Origin: Cornus controversa
Lineage: Eukaryota > Streptophyta > Magnoliopsida > Cornales > Cornaceae
Direction of reading: 5' to 3'
DNA: 64,000 bases
Assembly: GCA_026545225.1 (NCBI GenBank)
Contig: CM048847.1
Span: forward strand, 12,932,001-12,996,000
The notes beneath the pieces are model-generated. The model did no database searches, was not told the origin of the DNA, and was given only the letters and a program-made list of their open reading frames with translations. This document shows, piece by piece, positions 54,181 to 64,000 of the stretch (position 1 is its first letter; each line of letters begins with the position of its first letter). A program made the position numbers and the translations under genes.

Positions 54181-54716
54181 CGTTCGTACCAATTATACAT
54201 ACACTGATACACATCGTGCATCATCCAACCATTGGTTTCTAAACGGCAAAAGTATGAGTACTGATGTAGGGTGTTGTGAGGAAGGACATGGGCATGTGAC
54301 ATACATGGTATATACAAACATGATATTAGGATTCAAACCTAGCGTGTAAGGGTTGTGACAGTTAATGATGCTTCTTAGACAAAAGTATGTTATTTTTAGA
54401 CATATATACAGCTAATATATATATATATATATATTGAATAGATAGTTGTAGATATTATAAAGTATACCTATTTTACAGATAGCATCAATCGCATTTATTG
54501 AACTAGTTTTTCATCTGGTACGGGCTGGTCATAGGCGGGGCAACTCCTGTCTCATTATTGAGTCAGTTCATTTATTTATTTTTTGTGATTTGTTTTTTTT
54601 CTTATTAAATAATTAAAGTGATTTTACATCATAAATAATAAAAGATATTTTAAAATATAAAATTAATTTTTTAACAATTTTAATCGTTAAATTAACTTTT
54701 CTATCCTTATCCTATA

Positions 54717-54831
54717 TGTCAGTCGCAATAATGTATAACAAAAGATGAACTAAAAATGGCTTGATAGCTAACAATGCACAATCATCCATATAAATGGCTT
54801 GATAACTCAATATACATTATTGCGACTGACA
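54717..54831. repeat. 21-bp perfect inverted repeat with 73-nt loop
   Basis: Arms 54717-54737 and 54811-54831, core TCAGTCGCAATAATGTATA and its exact complement. The loop contains ATGGCTTGATA twice. Could be a short MITE; no target duplication was evident. ATAAATGGCTTGAT recurs near 60105. Confidence 0.85.
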
Positions 54832-54911
54832 AACAGATAAAGCTCAGTTCAATCGTATCTTTGCGCATGATGTAATCTAAAAATAATAAAATATTGTTCC
54901 CTTCCCTCTTT

Positions 54912-54949
<38 letters not shown>

Positions 54950-54954
54950 CTTCA

Positions 54955-55510
54955 TAACTTTTATTATAAAAATAATTTGTTGACGACACTGTGTGAGTAT
55001 GAATGGCAACGGAGCGGGTACGGCACGGGTTTGCCTAAACCCGTCCCCGCCCCGCTGTCTTCAACACTATTACCAAATCCGTCGCGGGTTTGAAACGGGA
55101 CGGAATTTCAAAACTCATCCCCGCCCCGTTGGGAGAAACCCCACCCCGTCCCCGCCCTGCCCTGTCCCGTTTAAAATTTCAAAAGGGGTGGGATGAGACG
55201 GGGCAAGGCGGGGCCCCTCCCCACAAAATTGTAATCACATCAAATATCAATAAAAATTGATTTTTTCAAAAAATACGAGACTAGTGGGTAGTACCAAGTT
55301 TGATACTATTAAATTCAAAATAGTATAACCCCTGTTTAAGAAGTAAAATGATAAGATTCCACAATTAAATAACTTATTACAAAAAATATATTTCAGAACT
55401 AAATAACTTAGTAACAAATTTGATTCAACAATTAAAGAAGTGTTAATACAACAAAAAGATAAAATGAAAACATAAGTCTTAATACAACCAAAAGTAAAAT
55501 TATAATTTGT

Positions 55511-55541
<31 letters not shown>

Positions 55542-56370
55542 AATATATTTATAATAATAAAATATATAGGTGGGGCGGGTACGGGAAGAATTATTATAGA
55601 GTCCCGAACCCGCCCCGTACCCGCTGCGGGTTTTGATTTATTTTTCCAAACCCGCCCTTACAGAAAAAAATGGCTCCCATACCCTCCCTAAACTGGGCGG
55701 GACGGGGCGGAAGCCCGGCGGGGCGGACAAAATTGCCATCCCTATGTGTGAGGAAAATTATTTTGATAGTTTCAATTTGAGTGCCTCTTAAATTATCTTT
55801 TATAACTTAAAACAAAAAATTTATGAAGTTATTTCATACTTAACATTACTTAATTTTCACACCATTAAACTTATTTTTTACACGGTTAAAGTGTTTCTCC
55901 CTCAACTTAAAACTTATACATTTTAACATTTTTTTAATTCAATATTTTTAACAACATTCATAGACAATTAAATTAATTTTTCACACAATTAAAATATAAC
56001 ACTTGATTTTTATATTTTGAAACACTCATATTTACACACTTAGAATTATTTTTTACACAGTTAAAGTCATTTTTCACACATTTAACACTTAAAATTATTT
56101 TTTACACAATTAAAATCATTTTTCACACATTTAAAACGTATAACTTCTCATTTTATTTTCTTTTCAAAAATTTTAGCTACATTTGTATACAAAATACCGA
56201 GTAGTAGGTTTGTAAACCGAGACTAGAATATTACTAGAGTAGAAACACCTTGGATGATTGCAATGCATACAAAATAGACAACAAAAGTCTGTAGTAGGTT
56301 TGTAGGTGATGATTGTGAGTGGTATACAAGAGGCATGCATAAGAACAGGAGACATGACTTTTGCAGAGCT
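54955..56370. repeat. Duplicated noncoding block, copy II
   Basis: Homologue of 50300-51545. It is interrupted by the GC-rich MITE at 54998-55744 but lacks the Harbinger insertion of copy I, so the duplication predates both insertions. Confidence 0.8.
54998..55744. mobile_element. GC-rich hAT-type MITE with TGTGTGAG target duplications
   Basis: 747 bp with ends TATGAATGGCAAC and TTGCCATCCCTA, flanked by TGTGTGAG at 54990-54997 and 55745-55752 (8 bp). Ends are rich in CCCGCCCC/GGGGCGGG words in both orientations; the centre is AT-rich. Non-coding despite one 67-codon frame. Confidence 0.92.
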
Positions 56371-56414
56371 TTGACTTGATCTACGACAATCAATGACCTA
56401 AATATTATCGATTA

Positions 56415-57340
56415 GGGCAACAACAATGAGATCGCCAGAACCCAATTTGGCAATTCAAATGCTACTGTGACCCAACATTGGGTTGGCTAAATATGTGGGT
56501 CAACCAATTGGTTAGCTAGGTGGTTCGTTGGATTGGGCGAATCACTTAGCTAACCTTGTTCATATTGGACCTCCATTAATGTAGGCCCATATTTTTTAAA
56601 ACAAATTTCACTTATCGAAATGACGTCGTTTCGATATGTGACTTAAAAAACTAAAACACGCGGCGCCCTAACAGGGCGCCGCGTGTCCTGCAACGGTCAT
56701 AAGATCGTTGCATGCCCAAACAGGCCCTAGCCTGTTTGGTTGTCTAGAAAAGTGATTTTTGACCGTTTTTTGCCCTTTTTTTAAAAAAAAATTTAAGCTC
56801 TGCCAAAGAGCCGTTAAGGGCCTAAAACACATCTTTTGGCTTTAAAATAATATATATATATTTTTACTTTTTTCATCTTTTTTCATTCCTATAAGTACAC
56901 CACCCTTACATTCACTAAATTCACAACTGAAAATTCATATTTTCTTCTCCTAAGTCTAGAATCATTTATATTTTCTCAATCTTTAGTTAATTGTATTTTT
57001 ACAATTTTCATTTTCATGAATTCAACACCACCAAATTTCAACTTCAACCCTCTATCAAATGATGATTTTTTATCATTTGACGGCTCTGATCAATATTATG
57101 GTGGCGATTCTCAATTTTCATCTAATCAATCAGCCGCAAATTTTATTTAATAATTTTAAATTAAAATTAAAAAAAATTATTAAAATATTATTATTTTTGG
57201 TTGGCGGAAAGCTGGAGAACGTGTTGTGGAGCCAAAATTTGGAGATCCTGACATGATGATGTGATTGGCTAAAATACTGAGGTGGCTAGCTAAAATTCAA
57301 ATTTGGAGAACTAAATTTAGTTATCCCATAGTGGATGCTC
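56415..57340 (+). mobile_element. PIF/Harbinger deletion derivative with TTA target duplications
   Basis: 926 bp; starts GGGCAACAACAATGAGAT, ends CCCATAGTGGATGCTC, with TTA at 56412-56414 and 57341-57343, the signature duplication of PIF/Harbinger. Contains a hairpin-forming GGCGCCCTAACAGGGCGCC near 56662. From 56890 it keeps a promoter-like leader and the start of an ORF (next entry). No transposase. Confidence 0.88.
57018..57152 (+). pseudogene. Truncated N-terminus of a Harbinger partner ORF
   Basis: ATG at 57018 opens 44 codons: MNSTPPNFNFNPLSNDDFLS, then DGSDQYYGGDSQFSSNQSAANFI and a stop. The Asn/Phe/Ser-rich start resembles N-termini of Myb-like partner proteins in plant Harbinger elements (pattern recognition, not searched). 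A TATAAGTA-like box near 56891 and a C/T-rich leader precede it. The DNA-binding part and transposase are deleted. Confidence 0.5.
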
Positions 57341-57370
57341 TTAATACTTAAGATTGCTCTCTCTCTCTGT

Positions 57371-57385
57371 CCACACACACACACA

Positions 57386-57436
<51 letters not shown>

Positions 57437-57437
57437 T
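57371..57437. repeat. (CA)n(TA)n microsatellite
   Basis: About 23 CA units with one interruption, then TA units, abutting the LTR at 57440. Confidence 0.95.
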
Positions 57438-57439
57438 AT

Positions 57440-57938
57440 TGTAGATGTCAAAAAATTACAGTTCTTAATTTTAAGCTCACAGATATAACATGTCCTACAC
57501 TTAAAATCTATAATTAAACGAACTGAAATCTTTTTATAAATTTTCAGTCACTTTTACAAATGTTTTCTTTTCTTGTCAAACAGACTCTCTCTTTTCTTTT
57601 CTCACTGTCCAAAAGATCCCTCTTCAGTTTGGGGTGGTCCTCCTTTTATACTATTTCTCTTTCTTTGGATTTATCTGATGGAGCATGAGGTGGGCTTTCT
57701 TGTGATGATGAACTTGTATTAGTCTTATCCTTTGTTTGGGGCTGATCTTATCAATTGGAGCATGAGGTGGGTTCTTGTGATGATGGAATTTTGGGTGGTG
57801 TGCTGGGCTAATCTGGTGTTCGGGCTTGTGCCTTTTTTGGGCCATTGGGTTTTTGGGTGATATGTTGGGCTGATCTGGTGTTCGGGCTTGTGCCTTTTTT
57901 GGGCCATATATTTGGGCCGGTATATTTTTGGGTCTACA
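57440..57938 (-). repeat. LTR of an unnamed Tat-like element (499 bp)
   Basis: On the minus strand it starts TGTAGACCC (57938) and ends GACATCTACA (57440), so its own ends are TGTAGA/TCTACA. A TATAAAAGGA box lies at 57650-57641 on the minus strand. Just outside the start is AAATTAGGGGCGAAG (57953-57939 minus), a plausible PPT, making this a 3' LTR. Two ~60-bp units around TGTTCGGGCTTGTGCC repeat at about 57808 and 57868. Confidence 0.7.
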
Positions 57939-57953
57939 CTTCGCCCCTAATTT
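57939..57953 (-). other. Polypurine tract beside the 57440 LTR
   Basis: Minus strand AAATTAGGGGCGAAG directly before TGTAGACCC. Confidence 0.55.
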
Positions 57954-58059
57954 CATTCACTTTCGGAAGGCGAAAGGGGAGGGAATTAATTCTAGATAGC
58001 CAAATAGTTCTGACGGTTAGGTTTTCTAAGTGTTTCTTGGGGATGATGTTGGGTTGTTG

Positions 58060-58068
58060 TATAAATAG
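58060..58068 (+). promoter_or_regulatory. TATA box of the antisense gene
   Basis: TATAAATAG followed by a ~165-base leader to the ATG at 58233. It points away from the LTR promoter, so the gene has its own promoter (inference). Confidence 0.55.
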
Positions 58069-58232
58069 GTGGAGAGGGGAAAAAGGGGTTGATTTTTCTT
58101 TTGCTTATCAGAACGCTCTTCAAATAGAACCAGGGTGTGTGCTTCGCCATTTGCTTCCAAGGTCAGTGTTTGTTTGTTTGATTTTTTATTATCCCTTTTG
58201 TATTGCGCTGTCACGTTAGGGAATGAGGGGAG

Positions 58233-59310
58233 ATGAGGGTTAGTGATGAGTCTACCAGTGGGACTGATAATGATTCTGGGTCAGTCTCTAGGGATAGGGG
58301 TGTGGAGAGTGTAGACGTGGTTTCAGGATCCGTAGTGGTAAGGTTTGAGGATCCTGAACCATCTGATCTGAAGAGGGAGTGAATGAGGGGGAGTTGCTTC
58401 TTTCGGTGGGTCATCTTCCTGCTCTTCGTTTTCCCCTTCATTTGTTCTATCATCTGGTGCTGAACACGCTCGGTCTTGCCCTTTTACAGGTTAACCCAAA
58501 ATTTTTCAGGGTGGTGTCTTGTTTATTGGCGTTAAATTGTATTCGTTCGTTAAATTTGGATTTTGATGACCTGATGGTCTGTTATCGGGTTGTGAGGATA
58601 AAGGGCGAACGAGGTCGTTATCATTTGTTCCCTAAATCCCATAGGGCAATTTGTACCGAGAAGCCTTCTTCGGATAAGGGGTGGAAGGGAAGGTTATTGG
58701 TGGTAGGGGGAAGTTTTCTATTCCTAAAAAATTTGTTCACTTAGGTATTATTTCTTGTTCGTGATTTCTGTAATTTTGAATTTTTCTGATATGTGAGATG
58801 TTAACTTTTTGTTTGGGTTGTGTAGTACACGATTTTGCTATACTGGAGGCGGAAGAAAGTGGTCGATCGAAGATTTTACAAACCAGGGTTTGGTCGGATC
58901 GGTCGAGTGCTAAAAAACTTCTGGATTCTGCTATACTAAAGCTTATTGCTCAGCAGGCACTTGAAGTAGCGGATATGAGTGTACTGATCACTGTGAGGAC
59001 GGCTAAGAACAAGAAAGTCGTTGAGAAAGATTGTAGTACGTTCGTTCCTGCTGGATCGGATAGAGCGGACTTGAATTTGAAGAGGAAGGAGCCGACTGTG
59101 GAACTATCTGGTACGAGTGAGCATCAAGAGGGGCATGTTCAAAAGTACGTTCGGGTTAGTGACGTTCTTACAGGGGTTGCCTCTCGTTCGAGTGACTTAG
59201 GTTCTGGAAGATTGTTGCGAGCGCCTTCGGTTCCTCCTTCTGGTTCGGGTACTACTACTGCGGCTGACCCTGGGTGCCGCATTTGGCTAAGTCGAACAAT
59301 GCTGTGTTAA
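58233..59310 (+). pseudogene. Antisense accessory gene (gypsy-type transposon ORF), 2 exons, frameshifted
   Basis: From ATG 58233 (MRVSDESTSGTDNDSGSVSR) an acidic N-terminus runs to a TGA near 58380; the conserved part continues in a neighbouring frame (LPALRFPLHLFYHLVL, QVNPKFFRVVSCLLALN, SSDKGWKGRLLVVGG), resembling the putative gypsy-type transposon domain (PF04195 pattern). A further shift is needed near 58720 to reach KKFVHL, whose last base joins across an 81-bp intron (58745-58825, GTATTA to TGTGTAG, phase 1) to VHDFAILEAEESGRSK. Exon 2 runs to TAA at 59308-59310. The intron phase matches intron 1 of element D's gene. Function unknown. Confidence 0.7.
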
Positions 59311-59332
59311 CTGTGAATGATTCTAGTTTCAG

Positions 59333-59395
59333 AGTGTAGGACAATTTTATATATATGAACTTAAAATTAAGAATTGTAATTTTTTGACATCTACA
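59333..59395 (+). repeat. Inverted copy of the 57440 LTR end
   Basis: Ends GACATCTACA; its reverse complement matches 57440-57502 at roughly 85 percent by eye. ATTAT follows at 59396-59400 and also precedes 57440 (57435-57439), though in AT-rich DNA. Confidence 0.75.
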
Positions 59396-59400
59396 ATTAT

Positions 59401-61280
59401 ATTATATTATAAAGAGAATGGAGGTGGAATGAACAAACAGCACACAAAGAATTATATTTATATATAACATTAATCGTTGAAAATTCAGTTAAAAGCACAT
59501 GCAATGACTATACTTGAAGAGACAAATTTTAATGTTTTCTTAGAGCTTTAATTGTTAATGCAACTGGTGCACATGGAACTACTATTTGATACTCAGTAAT
59601 AATAAAACAAAAAAAAAAAATTTCAAAAGCTCCTCCTCTCTCTCTCAGTACAAAATTTTATATTTATCTCTTTGGATTCTCTGGTAATTCATTCGCAGAG
59701 AGAGTGGTAATTTATTCGTAAAGAGAGAATTATTTCGAAGATAAAGTTAAAAGACCCTCTGCCAAACTCTGCTACGAAACCTGCAAATATATAACTTTTT
59801 TCTCTTTTTCTCTCTCTAGAATTGCTCACGCTACACCTTCTCTTCATTGAGTCCTTACATTTTATCTCTATCTTTATATAGCTTTGATGACTCTCTCTCT
59901 CTCTCTTCTTTAGTTGGCCTCACTTTTTCATATGTATAGGCTAGTATATCTCCATCCCTACGCACTATATGTAATTAAAATTGTCATCATGATTTTAAAT
60001 TATTGATAGAAAATATATTTTGAATTACAAAATTAATTTTTTAATTACTTTGGACAGTAAAGTATTAAATTGAAACACAGTAGCGCCAACTGTAAAATTC
60101 ATATAAATGGCTTGATGAATCTTTGATGCATATAGCATCAATCCTTTATTACATTAGAGGGAGACTGACAACTACTGTGCTATTTCAGAAATAAAAAAAG
60201 AGTGAGAGAGAGTGTTACCCTCTCTTCACTCTTTACAAAAGCTTATATTTACAGATTCTCTGCACTGCCGAACACCATAAAAAGAAAAGAAAAAGGCTCC
60301 TCTCTACGGGGCAGAGTCTGTTTTTGCTCCGTTGGTCTCAAATTTGGAAGCTCGGACACTTCGTATAAGAGTGTCAAATATTTAAATATTTTTTGAACAT
60401 TCGAATATTTTTTGGACACGTGTTGAACACTTTTTAAAAGTGTTCTAAATTTTTTTTTTTGAAACATGCGGAGACACAAGGACACGTTGGGGACACAGAA
60501 AAGATACGCGGAGGACACGACAGGATACATTTTGTAATTTTTAAAAATTCAAAAAAACCCCTGAACTTTTTCAAAGTTTTAAAAAGATTCACTGGAAGAA
60601 TTATAATGACATATATATCATTTAATATGACTATTATGCAATTTTTTTTATAAGTATAGTGTTTTCCAAAATAAAATTTTAAAAAATAAAAAATAGTTGG
60701 ATAAAATTTCTAAATAATAAATTTAGAAACAAAAAAATAAAAAAATCAATAGAACTTTATTTAACATAAAGTCATGTCATTTTGTTTGGTATTTTGTATT
60801 TAAATTTATTTGTTTGTTATTAGAAAAATGAGTAACGTGTAAGATTCTAGTAGTAAGTTTGAATATAATGAAAACACTCCTTTTGAAAATACATTAATTG
60901 CTTGATAATAAATTCAATTATTTGTGTAATTTTTCTTTTATTATTAGATTTATGGTATTGTAAATATTGATTAACTTGTTAAATATATATTAATATATTA
61001 TTATTTTATATCTATATTTTACTGTGTCTGTATCGTATCGTATTGTATTCGTATTCATATCCATACTTCTTAAACGTCAAAAGAGGGAAGAAAGAATGGG
61101 CCAGATAGTATTGTCTAACACTTTTGAATGGGCTAGTTCCAAATGAAATTGGGACAGCATAGCTGGGGACAATTTCATCGTTTTACGAGTGTTTAATGTG
61201 ATGTTGGAATGTCACGAGATGGTTAGAAGTGTACTTCTAATGAGATTTATATATATATAGAAATAGATAGTTATGAGTGA
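59401..61280. other. AT-rich intergenic DNA, no gene recognised
   Basis: Pyrimidine-rich CT tracts near 59630 and 59890. 60300-61070 begins with repeated GGACAC/GTTGAACACT words and closes with GTATCGTATCGTATTG words, possibly an old MITE; no clean ends or duplications were found. Confidence 0.45.
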
Positions 61281-61364
61281 GCAGTACACTTATATAGGAG
61301 TGTAAACCATGGTCCTGTCAGTGCAGTACAATTATATAAGAGTGTAAACTATGGTCCTGTCAGT
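61281..61364. repeat. 42-bp tandem duplication
   Basis: GCAGTACA-TTATATA-GAGTG and CTATGGTCCTGTCAGT blocks at 61281-61322 and 61323-61364, three differences. Confidence 0.9.
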
Positions 61365-61576
61365 GCAGTGCAGATTTCGTATCTTACAGGAAATGACTTC
61401 TTGAAGAGATAAACACAGCAGGGAAAGGCTCACTGACTCCTGATTTTATTATTGTGCACAGGATCTTCAAATTAAAGTGAATTGAAAAAGTTGTTATTCA
61501 TGTATGCATATATTAAAAATAAAAAAAATATATATTTTATATTAAATTTAAGTTTGGTATAATAAAACTAAAATAT

Positions 61577-61886
61577 TTTTGTCGATAAAAAATAAAGGTC
61601 ATAAGTTATTAAAAAATCAATCTTATGAATCAAAATATCTATACTCATATACTGTTTAAAATAATGTTATCTAACAATCATGATCAAGGATGTACAACCA
61701 TACAATAGTGTATATATATATATATATATATATATTTTCTTACGGTCCAAAATAACGGTCAAAAGTCGTTAAAAAATTAATCTTATAAATCAAAATGTTT
61801 ATGCTCATATACTGTTCAAAATAATTTTATCTAATAGCCATGATCAAGGATGTACAGTCATATAATAGTGTGTGTATATATATATA
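61577..61886. repeat. ~165-bp tandem duplication
   Basis: Two units, each ending ATGATCAAGGATGTACA, then ATAGTGT and a TA repeat (61577-61735 and 61742-61886). The second abuts the Helitron end. Confidence 0.85.
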
Positions 61887-61888
61887 TA

Positions 61889-61917
61889 CTAGGGTATTGT
61901 CCGTACCTACAACACTA
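61889..61917 (-). mobile_element. Helitron 3' terminus (minus strand)
   Basis: On the minus strand GTGTTGTAGGTAC (weak hairpin with G-T pairs), GGACAATACC, CTAG, then T. Same family as 50221-50247. The element would extend rightward; its 5' TC end was not located. Confidence 0.65.
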
Positions 61918-63656
61918 TAAAACAAAAAATTATTGGACAAAATATCATTTGCATTAGTTACTATTCTATATATTTATATATATCTCTGTGAAATTTTTAT
62001 AAAAAAAAAAAATTTTGATTTTTACAACCTCTCCATCTTTAAAAAAGTTTCGTTCTCAAAATTCGTATATTCCATTAAAATCTACAATTTCATATATAAA
62101 TACACTTCATAATCGAAAACTATACATTCAAACATACTTTTATATACATACACTTCATACACAGTTTCTACTTGATTATACAATACATCCATACTCCATC
62201 TCACAAACCCGAGAGATACCCAAAATGTATTGAGTCATGATCACCACTGTCATTTAGTTGATTCAATTATTTAGCATATGTTAACAAATCTGACAAATCT
62301 AAAAAAAGAAAGGTAGGAGTAACTATAGTTTGTACATGGCATATGACACCTACGGTCCCAATTCAAATTAATTCAAATGTTCAAATGAAACATGCTTCCA
62401 AAATATAATGCTGAAAAGAGATGAAAAAATGAGATATGATATTTAAAAAATGTGCACAATCTCTCATAAAATGATATATAGTGATATATATATACACTAA
62501 ACAATTAAAACAACTTATATTTTTTTTCTTCAAAATAAAAAGTAAAAGATGAAAAGATAATCAATAAAATTGTTAACTTTAAAATTATAGTAGGAGTACA
62601 AATTATACTTTAAAATTGTTAACTGGACCGAAAAATTAATCACTCACTCTAAATTGAAACCCTACATTATTTTCAACAAAAATGTTTTTTTTGGTCAAAT
62701 TATAAAAGAGAACAACTTTGTATTTTTCTACATTCAGTTGTATTGGGTCCCTTCACCATGTGCATTGTGCAAAAATCACAACATTTGAATTTTCTCTCTG
62801 ATTACATTCCGCTTATTTCTTCTCTTTACCGATGCACTCTCTCTCTTCCCACTCACCATCATTCTTTATTTTTCTTCTCTCCCTCTACAACCGATGCAAC
62901 ATTATTATGTCACTTCTTTACTTTTTCTTTTCTTTTCTTTTTTCTTCTCAGTCTATATAACATATTCTTTATTTATTCTTTTCTCTCAATTTCACTCACT
63001 CTCAAAAATCATTTTATTTATTTATTTTCTCTTTCCTCTCTCTCCCACTCATTCTTGAAGCTCCAACTGAAGGGACCAATTACACATATCTCTCTCTCCA
63101 ATATTTGTTTCTAATATTTTAATCTCTCCCTCTCTCTTTTTCCTTTTCTTTCTCTCTTTGTCCCCTCTCTCTCTCTCTATCTGAGATTGTTTTTCTTTCA
63201 CTGTCTCTTTGTCCCATCTCTATTTATATCTTTAATAGTAAATTTATTTAATTTTTAATAAATAAATTAAAATATAATATAATAAATATTTTATTAATCA
63301 ATACATAAAGCTTCAAAAATATATAAAATCATAAGTGGTATTTTATTGTCTTTAAAACAATATACAATGATCAATACAATCATCATTATATATTTATTTA
63401 CCAAAATGCTAAAGGGCCCTTCATCTCCTTTCAATTCTGAACTCATTATCACCTCTTTTTTTTTTTTGCTTTATATATATACACAGAGTTTATATCTACC
63501 ATATCCAGCAAAGCTAGATTTGTCATTTTCTCTCTCCTCACGCCTCCCCTGCATGTCCACCATATACGTTCACATCACATCCATGCTCCATGCATCGTCA
63601 TATGAGGCAGAGAGAGGAGAGAGAAAGTGATATATTATGAGATCAACTGTACTTTA
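61918..63656. other. AT-rich then pyrimidine-rich intergenic DNA
   Basis: No gene recognised. 62800-63200 is strongly C/T-rich on the plus strand with many CTCTCT runs, which accounts for the Ser/Phe/Leu-rich open frame at 62743-63114. The left part may belong to the Helitron ending at 61889. Confidence 0.5.
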
Positions 63657-63999
63657 TGATGGGGTGGTTGACTCCTAATACGAGACATGTGACGTGGAAG
63701 AGGAGAATATTTTGACTAGGGCTGGTTAAGCCCAAGTGGGAAAAGGAAGTTGAGGAGGCAGAGTTCTACTAGAGCACGCCTATGGCTTGGTTGCTATAAA
63801 TACTGAACGGTTCATATATCAAGGTACGCATTGAATAGCCTCTAAGTTCATTGACAGTTTTAGAAGCCTGCTCGATATCTGACTTGATCGTCGGAGTGTA
63901 GTCAGCCGGTACCGCACTGGTGCCCTTTCGATTACTCTTCTCTTGTCTTTTTTTATAGGTTGGCGTTTGACCAGCTCAGGGTGAATTTTTACTTCATCA
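63657..63999 (+). repeat. LTR of a D-family Tat element, continuing beyond the window
   Basis: 343 bp from TGATGGGG to TTCATCA, reverse-complement homologue of the element D LTRs. A TATAAATA box is intact at 63795-63802. The next base, G64000, agrees with the first interior base of element D (GTTGGCGCC), so this is probably a 5' LTR of a plus-strand element lying to the right; a solo LTR cannot be excluded. Confidence 0.85.
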
Positions 64000-64000
64000 G

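Noticed and set aside
55001..55196. Pro/Arg-rich ORF at 55.0 kb
   Set aside because: Falls inside a hAT-type MITE with clear ends and target duplications; the residues reflect CCCGCCCC repeats.
57651..57956. Minus-strand Pro/His/Lys-rich ORF of 101 aa
   Set aside because: Lies within the LTR and its tandem repeats, across the LTR/PPT border; its repeats mirror the DNA repeats.
62743..63114. 123-residue hydrophobic protein
   Set aside because: The Ser/Phe/Leu-rich sequence is explained by the CT-rich strand; no splice or domain support.

Overview
The window is repeat-dense nuclear DNA from a flowering plant, probably a eudicot (inference: Athila, Tat and Copia LTR retrotransposons, Harbinger, hAT and MULE MITEs, Helitron ends, AT-rich spacers with many TA/CA microsatellites). 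I found no complete host gene; the nearest is an unrecognised exon-like remnant at 49.4-49.8 kb. Nearly all coding sequence belongs to transposable elements, many nested.

Layout. 1-13 kb: an older minus-strand Athila-like element C (gag, PBS, LTR) is split by element A (1342-11775). A is a young insertion with 1511-bp LTRs in which I saw no difference, a perfect CTAAC target duplication, an intact 1264-aa ORF1 (Gag, protease, integrase, but no RT-RNase H) and an intact 407-aa ORF2. 13-25 kb: a decayed Copia pol is split by a second Athila-like element B (13959-24182), whose ORF1 has also lost RT-RNase H and most of integrase and whose ORFs carry nonsense codons. 25.1-34.3 kb: element D, a decayed minus-strand Tat-type element with CCATG target duplications. 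It carries an oppositely transcribed, intron-containing accessory gene beside its 3' LTR and an unusually long tRNA-Lys complement at its PBS. 34.3-48 kb: a solo LTR (GTTGG duplications), a full-length foldback MULE MITE with 9-bp duplications, a degenerate Athila pol that still shows RT-RNase H, a hAT MITE, two Copia 5' fragments, an Athila-like LTR and a Tat gag-protease fragment. 48-64 kb: AT-rich spacer with Helitron 3' ends, Harbinger and hAT MITEs, a duplicated noncoding block, a second LTR-PPT-antisense-gene module bounded by inverted copies of one LTR end, and, at the right edge, the LTR of another D-family element.

How parts relate. A and B share PBS type, PPT, two conserved stem-loops, ORF order and ORF2 length, so they are relatives that lost different parts of pol. 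A could move only if RT-RNase H were supplied in trans (inference); the degenerate pol at 37.7-40.0 kb shows that related RT-bearing copies existed in this genome. All homology statements rest on reading motifs by eye; no database search was run.
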